Shown here: piece after piece, positions 51,701-59,194 of the stretch
Numbering within the stretch: the stretch's first letter is position 1
Layout of the letters: each line of letters opens with the position of its first letter
Assembly: GCF_002165375.2 (NCBI RefSeq)
Contig: NZ_CP032134.1
Coordinates: 1,116,001-1,180,000, forward strand
Length of the DNA stretch: 64,000 nt
Source: Acinetobacter chinensis
GTDB lineage: Bacteria; Pseudomonadota; Gammaproteobacteria; Pseudomonadales; Moraxellaceae
Direction: 5' to 3'
Program-made: the position numbers and the translations under genes
Notes under the pieces: model-generated
Seen by the model: only the letters and a program-made list of their open reading frames with translations
What the model was told of the DNA's origin: nothing
Database searches by the model: none

Positions 51701-51880
51701 TTGGCTTGGGATGATACCTGGTTGTTTGATGCTTATGCAAATTATAGAATTAATGAGCAGGCCACAGTTGAACTGGTTAGTAATAATATTACTAATCAAT
51801 ATTATATTGATCCGTTGACGCGTAGTGCAATGGCTGCACCAGGAAGGACGATTAAAATGGGACTGACTTATAAATTTTAA
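48776..51880 (+). CDS. hphR: HphR-like TonB-dependent hemophilin/heme receptor
   Basis: An outer-membrane receptor with a signalling domain; 1034 residues. After a signal peptide (to about residue 37, SSALHA) comes an STN domain at about 40-112 (LDLPSQPLQQSIQQLARQSG; MSVDQALETMLQGSGLTVKK). The TonB box region and plug follow (VRGVQGVGRVPLTIDGTEQS; GGIEVIKGPSLERGATTS), then a 22-strand barrel ending RTIKMGLTYKF. The STN domain talks to the FecR just upstream. Position beside hemophilin and Slam genes points to the HphR family, which takes heme from HphA. It is longer than many heme receptors because of the STN domain and large loops. Confidence 0.88.
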   Translation: MALKEQQKKRLINPPEFRKTSLSFVVAAMLYSSALHAQNVVLDLPSQPLQQSIQQLARQSGIEIIAAAQQVQTRTAPKIKGNMSVDQALETMLQGSGLTVKKQANIYVIVEKNTAVPLASANPASSSISEVPDGQAAVQMEAITVYGDKDRDTQGYDNVYDKNRSSVYAGKEYVERFKGTNPADVVKGMVGVYSGDARNSGALDPSVRGVQGVGRVPLTIDGTEQSIAVWRGYNGVNNRNYIDPNLIGGIEVIKGPSLERGATTSVGGGVLVKTLEADDIVRSGKTFGAEIKLEGSNNSVKPSLPTLQYVGQNYNDIPPWTNIGGALYDPDIYKQTKTKSDNKLFSGNDVAGRIALAAKQDKFDLLAVYAERERGNYFSGTHNSDFYNKAEPTSSMDYIPYFAHVYVPGGEVTNTSSHMTSWLLKGTYRPTDDQSVKLTYRQTKNEYGEILPSRIQWFVTPETGVPQWPLSVVDSKAYSLDYKYNPEDNRWVDFAASLWQTDTESNTYTRGGWPTVILPETKIIANTAVAHSDNTRKGVNLSNKINLLNNLDLSLGASLLKEKLSSDDIYKEHGTNVTTFQALPRAGRREEKNFDFNFNYRPTDWLTFEAGMRYRNYWAFDDFLNKNLGASNLSNQLKHKTQLLGYTYDYYTMPEVRSSFNQLQLQIFGNAYKKSNPDWNGDYTSVPASSSALYNAIWSQKNTLNWSADENGKMHWSDNVINSSNLGVEGKDYILLNNPGRSLTQSIPITEVTKTKDSAWAPQLSAAIRLNDHNRIYLRYAEEYRMPSLFESTVGFSANLPYSGLKPEHTFNTEFGYIYDARNFFKTARYADIKLAYFHHRTENVIERDKNLIFTNMEQQTLSGLELQSRFDNGRFFTDLSLAYNLKNKVCDEDNAVKQYFSSGVYKKCVDDGFPNGYLVTMATPELSFNGLFGVRLLDEQLELGARATYYKGYESYLRKNGDLDLNAGYYLNVPLAWDDTWLFDAYANYRINEQATVELVSNNITNQYYIDPLTRSAMAAPGRTIKMGLTYKF

Positions 51881-52018
51881 ATAAAATTTATATAATTAAA
51901 AAATACTATAATATTTTAGCGCATTGTTAAGGTAATAATGCGCTATGTCTTTTTTATAATAATTAATTATTTTATTTTTCACTAAAAAAATCTTGCATAC
52001 TGATAATTTCTGTTGTAT

Positions 52019-52069
52019 TTTAAAACCATCAAATGAAAATGATTATCATTTGTATTTGATGGTTTTAAA
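52019..52069. promoter_or_regulatory. Fur box centred in a 16-bp inverted repeat
   Basis: TTTAAAACCATCAAAT at 52019-52034 and its perfect complement at 52054-52069 enclose a 19-base Fur-like box (GAAAATGATTATCATTTGT), itself palindromic (AAATGAT/ATCATTT). As RNA the arms would form a terminator-like hairpin after the receptor gene; as DNA the centre would bind Fur. It lies 139 bases after the receptor stop and 197 bases before hphA. Confidence 0.75.
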
Positions 52070-52216
52070 TGCTTCTTAAATATTTATTATTAAGTTGTTT
52101 TTAATAAATATATTTTCTTTTTAATACGATGAATGAATAAAAGAAAATAAATTTAAAACAATTTATTTTAATTATTGAATGCATTTTATAGAGGTCAATG
52201 AATCATTTTTTTGATC

Positions 52217-52245
52217 TTGATCATAAAACTTAAATACTGTATTAA
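52217..52245 (+). promoter_or_regulatory. Probable hphA promoter
   Basis: TTGATC, a 17-base spacer and TATTAA end 20 bases before the hphA start. GAGG lies within the short leader. This would separate hphA expression from the receptor. Confidence 0.6.
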
Positions 52246-52265
52246 AATCGATCATGAGGTTAAAT

Positions 52266-53096
52266 ATGCAATTCAAGAAAACTACTTCAGCGCTTTTTCT
52301 TTCACTTGGTTTAATTGCAGCAGCACATGCTGGCGTTGATGGTGTTTCAAGCAACCCATCTAACATTGCAATTGGTACGGCGCAGGCAGGAGCAAATGCA
52401 CCTGAAAATCATCAAGGTGGAACAGCGGCTTTATCTGTTGTATCTGCTGGCACACCGTATGATGGGTATTTAGGTTTCAGTGCGCTGCAAGGGTTGGCAA
52501 ACGCATTTACAGGCTCTGGTACATCCAATACCAACACTACGGTGTCTGTTACAGGTGCAGATGACCTGCATTTAAAAGTCAGCTCAATTCCAGTAACAGC
52601 TATGCCGGGTAGTCATAGTGTTTTGGGTAATTTTAATTTTGCTCAAGTGCTTGAAACCTCAGGTAGTCAAGGCAGTCTGCCTGCAACTTATTTTGGTGAA
52701 TGGTGGGGAAGTGCGGATACAGTAACTGGCTCAACACATACAGTTTATTATGCAGGTGATAATACAGGTCGTACTGTACCGACCAGCGGCACGGCTGTAT
52801 ATACAGTTGCAGGTATTAATAACGGTGTAACTCTTGCTGGCAAATTTGACGCGGATTTTAGTACAGGTACTTTAAATGGAACACTGACAGCTGCTACTGG
52901 CACAGTCACTTCATTGGCAGTGAATGCTGCAATTTCCAGCAGTACAGGAGCTTTTTCAGGGACAGCAACAGCGAATGCTACTGAACCTGGGGTGACTTCA
53001 GGGCATTTCTTTGGGGCGAATGCAGATACGTTAGCAGGTATTTCACAATTTGCGGACAGCAAATTTGATACTGCATTTGGCGGCGTGAAAAACTGA
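52266..53096 (+). CDS. hphA: Hemophilin HphA-like secreted heme-binding protein
   Basis: A soluble secreted hemophore that binds heme outside and hands it to the receptor. The precursor has 276 residues with a signal peptide (MQFKKTTSALFLSLGLIAAA, then HA), cleaved before GVDGVSSN, and no lipobox. The N-terminal domain (mature 1-140) would bind heme; a ligand His cannot be pinned with certainty, though DDLHLKV and PGSHSVLGNF are candidates. The C-terminal half is a TbpB-like eight-stranded barrel ending GHFFGANADTLAGI, the export signal recognised by Slam proteins. TGAGGT precedes the ATG; an upstream ATG at 52254 would overlap it. The exporter gene follows. Confidence 0.85.
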   Translation: MQFKKTTSALFLSLGLIAAAHAGVDGVSSNPSNIAIGTAQAGANAPENHQGGTAALSVVSAGTPYDGYLGFSALQGLANAFTGSGTSNTNTTVSVTGADDLHLKVSSIPVTAMPGSHSVLGNFNFAQVLETSGSQGSLPATYFGEWWGSADTVTGSTHTVYYAGDNTGRTVPTSGTAVYTVAGINNGVTLAGKFDADFSTGTLNGTLTAATGTVTSLAVNAAISSSTGAFSGTATANATEPGVTSGHFFGANADTLAGISQFADSKFDTAFGGVKN

Positions 53097-53103
53097 ATCC
53101 TGT

Positions 53104-53132
53104 AAAAAAAGGACTCGCTTAGGCGAGTCTTT
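53104..53132 (+). terminator. Attenuator-like hairpin between hphA and hsmA
   Basis: GACTCGC and GCGAGTC form a 7-bp stem around TTAG, followed only by TTT. The weak U-tract suggests partial readthrough. That would give high hphA and lower hsmA transcript, fitting a secreted protein and its pore. Confidence 0.7.
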
Positions 53133-53163
53133 CACCTTGAACGACTGACGGGATAACAACGCC

Positions 53164-54648
53164 GTGCAAAAAATAAAAGTTCTCAGTATCTTTATGCTCA
53201 TTCCATCTTTGCTTTATGCGGCAGATGACAATGATACGAGGCTTAGGTTAGAACAAAATTTACTGCAGCAGAACAGCGAACAGCAGCAGTCTCTTAAGCA
53301 GCAACAAAAAAATGATCAATTGCCTGTCATGATCATTGATGGTGAAAAAATAAATATAAATAATAATTTAAATGATTTAGGTCAGGCACTTTATCTGGCA
53401 GTCATGCAGAAACAATGGCAGGCTGCCGGAATTTATTTAGAACAATATATAAAGCTGGATGGGTATGATGTGACACTGGCAAGGTTTGCACAAGGCGCGC
53501 TTGCTCGGGTAAATGGACAGGCTGATGCAGCAGAAGAGTTATTTAAAGATGCACTGGGCATGCAACCGGAAAATACCATGGTTCAACTGGAACTGGCCCG
53601 ATTGCTGACCGAACGGCAGAAGAATAAAGAGGCACTGCAGTTATTTAGACAAGTCAAAGCGCAACTGCAGCAAAGGAGTGACCCTATTGCTAAAAATATT
53701 CAAAAAACAGTCGATGTCTATTTAAACGGTTTAAAACAGCGTGATGCATGGCAAGGGTCAGTCAGCATAGGCACACGCTATGCTTCAAATATCAACAGTA
53801 CATCTGAGCAAAGTACAACCTGGATTAAGTATGCAGAAGACCAGGATGGCAATAAAATACCTGTGGAGCAGATTACCAGACAGACAGAAGATGCCATCAA
53901 TGCAAAAGCGCTGGATTATGAAGCAGCTTTAAATAAGCGCTGGTCTGTGAATGGACAGCATGGTATCGCTTTAAAAGCCTTTGGCTATGGGCGCGCTTAT
54001 GATGACTATAAAAATTACAATGAAATGACACTCAGTCTGAATGCTGGCTACAGTTATCAAAGCCAGAATAATCAACTTTTGCTTGCACCGGTTTTTGAAC
54101 ACCGCAGATATCAGAATGCCAGCCTTTCCAATGCCTGGGGTGGTCGCGCTGAGTGGATGCATGTACTTGACCCAAAAACAGCTTTTAAACTGGAAACAGA
54201 AGTCAAAGATATTAAAAATGTTTTATATACCAATCAAAGCGGTATGGAGTACGCTGTTTTTGGCACAGCATGGAAAAATTTAGCGCAGCGCTGGACAGTC
54301 TTTGGCGGTCTGGATTTTGTAGATCATAACAGCCAGGAACAATATTTCACGGCTTACCAGCAAACAGGACTGCGTTTAGGATTAAGCAAACAGTTTGATG
54401 CAGGCTTTAGCACTACTGTATTCAGCTCATTGCGCTGGCGCCAGTATGACAAATTCAATGCAATACTGGAAGATCGGCGACAGGATATAGAACAGAATTA
54501 TACGTTGGTGCTGAGTGCACCTCGATGGACAAAGTACGGTATAACACCAAATTTAAGCTATCAGTTTAATCAGAATAAAAGCAATATCGACTGGTTGTAT
54601 TCTTATGACAAACATAGCCTGAGTTTAAAACTGGATTACCGCTTTTGA
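53164..54648 (+). CDS. hsmA: Slam-family outer-membrane exporter (HsmA-like)
   Basis: An outer-membrane protein that moves hemophilin across the outer membrane (type XI secretion); 494 residues, starting at a GTG. A signal peptide covers about 1-18 (VLSIFMLIPSLLYA). The periplasmic TPR-containing N-terminal domain runs to about 190 (LARFAQGALARVNGQADAAE; LFKDALGMQPENTMVQLELA). The C-terminal half is a 14-strand DUF560 barrel with the family end KSNIDWLYSYDKHSLSLKLD, then YRF. The upstream hphA, and its Slam-type barrel, make the substrate clear. GGGA lies about 12 bases before the GTG; weak initiation fits lower output. Confidence 0.9.
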   Translation: MQKIKVLSIFMLIPSLLYAADDNDTRLRLEQNLLQQNSEQQQSLKQQQKNDQLPVMIIDGEKININNNLNDLGQALYLAVMQKQWQAAGIYLEQYIKLDGYDVTLARFAQGALARVNGQADAAEELFKDALGMQPENTMVQLELARLLTERQKNKEALQLFRQVKAQLQQRSDPIAKNIQKTVDVYLNGLKQRDAWQGSVSIGTRYASNINSTSEQSTTWIKYAEDQDGNKIPVEQITRQTEDAINAKALDYEAALNKRWSVNGQHGIALKAFGYGRAYDDYKNYNEMTLSLNAGYSYQSQNNQLLLAPVFEHRRYQNASLSNAWGGRAEWMHVLDPKTAFKLETEVKDIKNVLYTNQSGMEYAVFGTAWKNLAQRWTVFGGLDFVDHNSQEQYFTAYQQTGLRLGLSKQFDAGFSTTVFSSLRWRQYDKFNAILEDRRQDIEQNYTLVLSAPRWTKYGITPNLSYQFNQNKSNIDWLYSYDKHSLSLKLDYRF

Positions 54649-55273
54649 TGTTGAAAAGCTTTGGCTTAAATGCTTGTTATAGTACAGATATTCCTGAATT
54701 TAATTTTAATATTGTTTTGAATGTAAGTTTATAAATTAAATGATAATTTTTTGATTCACTGGAAATACTGTGGAGCAAGCCGAACACGCAATACAGGATC
54801 AGCTTTAGAGCAGAAAATGGCGCTGTTCAGAGTTTTGTATAAGTTTCATTTTATCGAAGTATTATTTTATATTGATATGATTATTTTAATATCAGTAATG
54901 AAGTATTGGGTTGATCAAAGAGCAGTGATGAAAAATAAAATTCTGGACAGATATTTACAGTGCAACACCATGTTTCTGGAATAATACCTGACCTCGTCTT
55001 CTAAAGCCGAGTCTTTTCCTGGTGGATTCAATCAGTAATGATCACAGCAATATAATCATCGACCTGGGTGAACCTGGAAGAAAAATGCTATTTCCTTGCT
55101 TCTCTGCTAAATTAATCTTTGTTGTGCTTCACCTCAAAATCTAAGTTTTTAATAAACTGTCATAAGTGTTTTTGTGTAATACAGACTCTGATAAGTCGCT
55201 GTTAATTCTCATATGTCATCTTATTTAAATATCCGAAGTGTAAGGTTCAGCCATCTTTAGATGGGGTGAAGCC
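54649..55273. other. Gap between hsmA and the phosphatase pair
   Basis: About 625 bases with no gene that can be supported. A 77-codon frame (54751-54984) starts with TTG, lacks a ribosome-binding site and is unlike its neighbours in composition. A Pho-box-like site is at 55157-55175. A possible hairpin around 54990-55015 may be a terminator. Confidence 0.5.
55157..55175 (+). promoter_or_regulatory. Pho-box-like site
   Basis: CTGTCATAAGTGTTTTTGT: the first 7-base half is an exact PhoB half-site (CTGTCAT), the second matches loosely. It lies about 100 bases before the first alkaline phosphatase. PhoB activation is inferred from position. Confidence 0.5.
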
Positions 55274-56878
55274 ATGCTCGGTTTTCTTGAAAAATTCCAG
55301 TTAAAAATAATCAGTGTGGTATGTATCAGTTTCAGTACTTTATTGGTCACAGCCTGTCAAAGTACTGCTGTTATGCAAGCTCAGCCGACTCATACAACAC
55401 AACAAAAAGAACAACAACCGAAACGTGTGGTCTTTTTTCTGGGGGATGGTATGGGTATCACCACGCTTACCGCTTCACGTATTTATGCTGTTGGTGAAGA
55501 TGGTCAGCTGGCGATTGATCGGCTGCCTGAGTCTGCTTTTGTTCGTACTTTTTCTGAAGATGCCCAAGTCACGGATAGCGCACCTTCGATGGGCGCGTAC
55601 ATGACCGGTGTGAAGATGAAAAACGAGGTGATCTCGATGCAGACAGGCACGATTGCGGTTGAACCTGACTCAGCAGGAAATAACCAGTGCGCGACTGACC
55701 CACAAAACAAAAATAAGCAAAACACACAGACCTTACTCGAATTAGCCAAAGCAAAGGGTTGGGGAACCGGGGTTGTAACCACGACGCGGATCACGCATGC
55801 CACACCAGCATCGACTTATGCGCATATTTGCCACCGTGATGCTGAAAATGACATTGCATCACAGTTGGTTCCGAGTTCAAAAGGTGATGCTTATCAACGC
55901 TATAACCTCAAACTTAAAGATGGGGTCGATGTGGTTTTAGGTGGAGGTAAGCGTCAGTTTTTGCCTAAAGATGTAGGTGGGGAACGTACTGATGGGCGCA
56001 ATCTGATTTCCGAGATGCAAAAGGCAGGCTACCGCGTGGTTTTTGATGAAAACCAGCTGTCCCAAGTGCAACTGGCGAAAAATGAAAAATTATTGGGTTT
56101 ATTTAATCACAGCCATTTAAATTACGACCTGGATCGCACCAAGAAAAACCTGGTGGAACCGAGTCTCAAGCAAATGACGCTGTCTGCTTTAGACATTTTG
56201 ATGCAAAATAAAAAAGGTTTTTTTCTGATGGTGGAGGGCGGGCGTATAGATCATGCCCTGCATGACACCAATGCCAAGCGCGCATTACAGGACACGATTG
56301 CTTTAAATGATGCTTTAGAGGCAACCATTCAAAAGCTTAAACAAAGTGATCCTGAACTTAAAAATACCCTGATTGTCATCACGGCTGACCATGATCACAC
56401 CATGGTTTTAAATGGCTATGCCAAGCGCACAGGAAAATATATCGAAGGTCAGGAAACCAGTGTGCTTGGATTGGTAAAAAACTATGACCAGGCGGGCTTT
56501 GCTCAGGACATTCATGGCCAACCTTATCCGATTATCGGTTTTGGTACAGGCAAAAAACGCCCCACTCAAAACCGTATGGATGACCTGGTGCAGAACTTAA
56601 AAGACAGTGATGTCTGTCATCCTGTACAGGGACCTAAAGCACCACAGGGCGAAAAATATAGTTTCACTTATCCTTTGGCTGAAACGGGTTGGTGTACGGG
56701 CACCGCTGCGGATGATTTCCAACAGGAAGCTGTGATTCAAACGGGCTATAAAGATAAAGAAACGCATGGCGGTGCAGATGTGTTTTTAGGTGCGATTGGT
56801 CAGGGAGCCGATCAGTTCTCAGGTAGCCTTGAAAATATTGAGGTCAATCACCTCATTCGTAAGATCACAGGCTTATAG
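55274..56878 (+). CDS. Alkaline phosphatase, lipoprotein type
   Basis: Hydrolyses phosphate monoesters outside the cytoplasm with Zn/Mg. It has 534 residues. The N-terminus ends in a lipobox (STLLVTACQS, Cys 29), so it should be a lipoprotein. Metal and nucleophile motifs: FFLGDGMGITTLTASR (first metal Asp), VTDSAPSMGAYMTG (Ser nucleophile in DSA), THATPASTYAHICHRD, VEGGRIDHALHDTNAKRA, VITADHDHTMV, and ETHGGADVFLGAIG near the end. The family is the PhoA-like superfamily; the SAPSMGAYM pattern differs from the E. coli SAASATAW. A soluble paralogue follows after 14 bases. Probably induced by phosphate starvation. Confidence 0.9.
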   Translation: MLGFLEKFQLKIISVVCISFSTLLVTACQSTAVMQAQPTHTTQQKEQQPKRVVFFLGDGMGITTLTASRIYAVGEDGQLAIDRLPESAFVRTFSEDAQVTDSAPSMGAYMTGVKMKNEVISMQTGTIAVEPDSAGNNQCATDPQNKNKQNTQTLLELAKAKGWGTGVVTTTRITHATPASTYAHICHRDAENDIASQLVPSSKGDAYQRYNLKLKDGVDVVLGGGKRQFLPKDVGGERTDGRNLISEMQKAGYRVVFDENQLSQVQLAKNEKLLGLFNHSHLNYDLDRTKKNLVEPSLKQMTLSALDILMQNKKGFFLMVEGGRIDHALHDTNAKRALQDTIALNDALEATIQKLKQSDPELKNTLIVITADHDHTMVLNGYAKRTGKYIEGQETSVLGLVKNYDQAGFAQDIHGQPYPIIGFGTGKKRPTQNRMDDLVQNLKDSDVCHPVQGPKAPQGEKYSFTYPLAETGWCTGTAADDFQQEAVIQTGYKDKETHGGADVFLGAIGQGADQFSGSLENIEVNHLIRKITGL

Positions 56879-56892
56879 CAGAGGGATATCAC

Positions 56893-58404
56893 ATGAAACC
56901 TACTTTAAAAACCATCCCGTACATGATGCTTCTGCTTACAGCTTCGATTTCTTCAAGTACTTTGTATGCTGCTGACACCACACTTACACCGACCAAAAAC
57001 GTTATATTCTTTTTAGGCGATGGCATGGGACCAACCACAGTGACGGCAAGTCGTATTTATGCTGTGGGGGAAAATGGCAAACTGGCCATGGACAGCATGA
57101 AGCATGCAGCACGGATTAAAACCTATTCTGAGGATGGTCAAACCACAGATAGCGCTCCCTCTATGGGTGCCTATATGACTGGGCAGAAAAATAAAAATGA
57201 AGTGATTGCCATGACAACAGGAACGGTTGCGGTCGAACCTGAAGATGGAAAATTGCCGAATGGCAAAAGCTTAGCGAAAGCCATCAACCGTTGTCCAGCA
57301 CAGGGCAGTAGTCTGGCTGCGGGGATGCCTGCGTTAAGTATTTTAGAACTGGCAAAAAAGAAGGGAAAAGCGGTTGGCGTAGTGACGACGACTGAACTCA
57401 CCCATGCCACACCTGCGGCAACCTATGCACATATCTGTCATCGTGATGCACAGTACGATATCGCGCTTCAAGCGGTTCCAAAAGGTAAAGCTTATAATCC
57501 AGACTTATTGGATGGCATTAATGTCCTTATGGGAGGCGGCTTAAATCACTGGACGCCTTATGATGCAGTCTCTAACCCCAAAGGGCGCCTGGATGGCCGT
57601 GATTTATTGGCAGAGTTTAAACAGCAGGGTTATCAAACCGTTTTAAGCCAAAGTGATTTGGCACAGACGGTCAATACTCAGAAAATTTTTGGCGTATTCT
57701 CTACACAGTCGCATTTAAATTATGATCTGGATCGACTCAAGAAGAATATAGAGACTGAACCGAGTCTGGCGGCGATGACCAGTAAAGCGATTGATGCACT
57801 GCAAGCGCAGAGTAATGGACAAGGCTATTTTTTGATGGTTGAGGGTGGGCGTATTGACCATGCGCTACATGCCAATAATGCCAAACGGGCATTGCAGGAA
57901 ACCAAGGCATTTAATGATGCAATTCAAACTGCACTGGATAAAGTGGACTTGAGTAATACCTTGATTGTAGTGACGGCAGACCATGACCATGTGATGACGT
58001 TTAATGGTTATGCCGCACGAACGGGTCAAACGACGGAAACTAATCCGGGTATTCTGGGGCTGAGCTATGACTATAATATTGCAAAAGAGCAAAATGCTTA
58101 CAGCAAAGTGCTGGCTGATGGTCAGGTACATAATCCATACCGCGATGTAAATGGGGCAACAGGAACGACACTCGTTTTTGGAAATGGTACGGGCAAGCGT
58201 TTGGATATTCGTGACAGTATCAGCAACGAGCAAGCCTTTGCCGACGACTATAAACAGGAAGTTGGGGTGCAACTGGCGAAAAGCGAAACGCATGGTGGCG
58301 GAGATGTGATGCTGTTTGCTGAAGGAAAGAATTCAAATCTGTTCAAAGGCACACAGGAAAATACATGGGTATTTGAGCAATTGAAAAAGGCGTTTGGATT
58401 TTAA
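56893..58404 (+). CDS. Alkaline phosphatase, soluble periplasmic
   Basis: Paralogue of the preceding phosphatase, 503 residues. The signal peptide is cleavable (MLLLTASISSSTLYA, before ADTT), without a lipobox. The same active-site set is intact: FFLGDGMGPTTVTASR, TTDSAPSMGAYMTG, THATPAATYAHICHRD, VEGGRIDHALHANNAKRA and VVTADHDHVMTF. An insert near 125-140 (PNGKSLAKAINRCPAQGSSL) carries a Cys that may pair with a second. Its stop overlaps the start of the 241-aa gene (TAATG). GAGGGA lies nine bases before the ATG. Together the pair would supply a membrane-anchored and a free enzyme. Confidence 0.9.
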   Translation: MKPTLKTIPYMMLLLTASISSSTLYAADTTLTPTKNVIFFLGDGMGPTTVTASRIYAVGENGKLAMDSMKHAARIKTYSEDGQTTDSAPSMGAYMTGQKNKNEVIAMTTGTVAVEPEDGKLPNGKSLAKAINRCPAQGSSLAAGMPALSILELAKKKGKAVGVVTTTELTHATPAATYAHICHRDAQYDIALQAVPKGKAYNPDLLDGINVLMGGGLNHWTPYDAVSNPKGRLDGRDLLAEFKQQGYQTVLSQSDLAQTVNTQKIFGVFSTQSHLNYDLDRLKKNIETEPSLAAMTSKAIDALQAQSNGQGYFLMVEGGRIDHALHANNAKRALQETKAFNDAIQTALDKVDLSNTLIVVTADHDHVMTFNGYAARTGQTTETNPGILGLSYDYNIAKEQNAYSKVLADGQVHNPYRDVNGATGTTLVFGNGTGKRLDIRDSISNEQAFADDYKQEVGVQLAKSETHGGGDVMLFAEGKNSNLFKGTQENTWVFEQLKKAFGF

Positions 58405-59129
58405 TGGATACAGGATTAATACGGCCGTTCAGATTCAGAATGAAGTTCTCAGTGTTGTCTTTCAGTCTGCTCAGTCCATGGGTATGGTCGGCAGATGAAT
58501 ATCGTATTGATTATCAGATTGAACGGCAGGATGCCAATGGGGTCACGACCATTCAAAAATACAGTGAGAAAATGATTCGGGATGCGCAAAATATTTGGAT
58601 TGAACGCTTAAACACTCAAACGCATGCTGACAAAGCCCATACACATGGCAATGCTCAGGAATCTGCCAGAACAGCACCCCATGAGCATGCAAGTTTTGAC
58701 AGTGCAATTCAGTGGATGCAGCGCAAAGATGCTGTCGGGCAAGCAAACACAGCAAGCCTCTTTCAGCGTTTTTATATTTTGCCAGATGAAAAAATGCGGG
58801 TGCAATTGCAGGAGGTTGACCAGGAAATGCTTGGGCTGAAAAGCTGTTGGCGCTGTGAATACAGTTTGATTCATCCTGACATTTTAAAGCGGGCACAACT
58901 GATTCAACGTGATCCAGAATCAGCGCATTATCAGGTACGCAGTGCGGGTCAAACGTTGAATATAATATGGAATGAACAGGATCAGCTGGTTCAAAAATAT
59001 GAATTGCTTAAACCAGCATCGGGCTATACCAAAACCTTTACTGTGCGAAAAATTGACCAACAGGTTGCTGCACCCTGGACGCAAACAGAAAAATACAGCG
59101 AACGTGACTATGCGGACTTTAGTGATTAG
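58404..59129 (+). CDS. Exported His-rich protein of the phosphatase operon
   Basis: Not a recognised family; 241 residues. The start overlaps the phosphatase stop (TAATG), so translation is coupled; an ATG 12 codons later (58440) would give a more usual signal peptide (MKFSVLSFSLLSPWVWS, cut before ADEYR). A His-rich loop (HADKAHTHGN, then HEHASFD) and a CWRC pair at about 150 stand out as possible metal sites. The C-terminal half looks like beta strands (LNIIWNEQDQLVQKYELL). The phosphatases need zinc, so a metal-handling role is conceivable; it is inference from context only. Confidence 0.7.
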   Translation: MDTGLIRPFRFRMKFSVLSFSLLSPWVWSADEYRIDYQIERQDANGVTTIQKYSEKMIRDAQNIWIERLNTQTHADKAHTHGNAQESARTAPHEHASFDSAIQWMQRKDAVGQANTASLFQRFYILPDEKMRVQLQEVDQEMLGLKSCWRCEYSLIHPDILKRAQLIQRDPESAHYQVRSAGQTLNIIWNEQDQLVQKYELLKPASGYTKTFTVRKIDQQVAAPWTQTEKYSERDYADFSD

Positions 59130-59194
59130 CTTTTACTTTTAATTTAGGCGTTACAACAGGAATATCCGTGATTTTTTTGGGGGGAAATAAGTGC

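Noticed and set aside
54751..54984. A 77-codon TTG-start frame between hsmA and the phosphatases
   Set aside because: No ribosome-binding site, no family resemblance, AT-rich gap composition.
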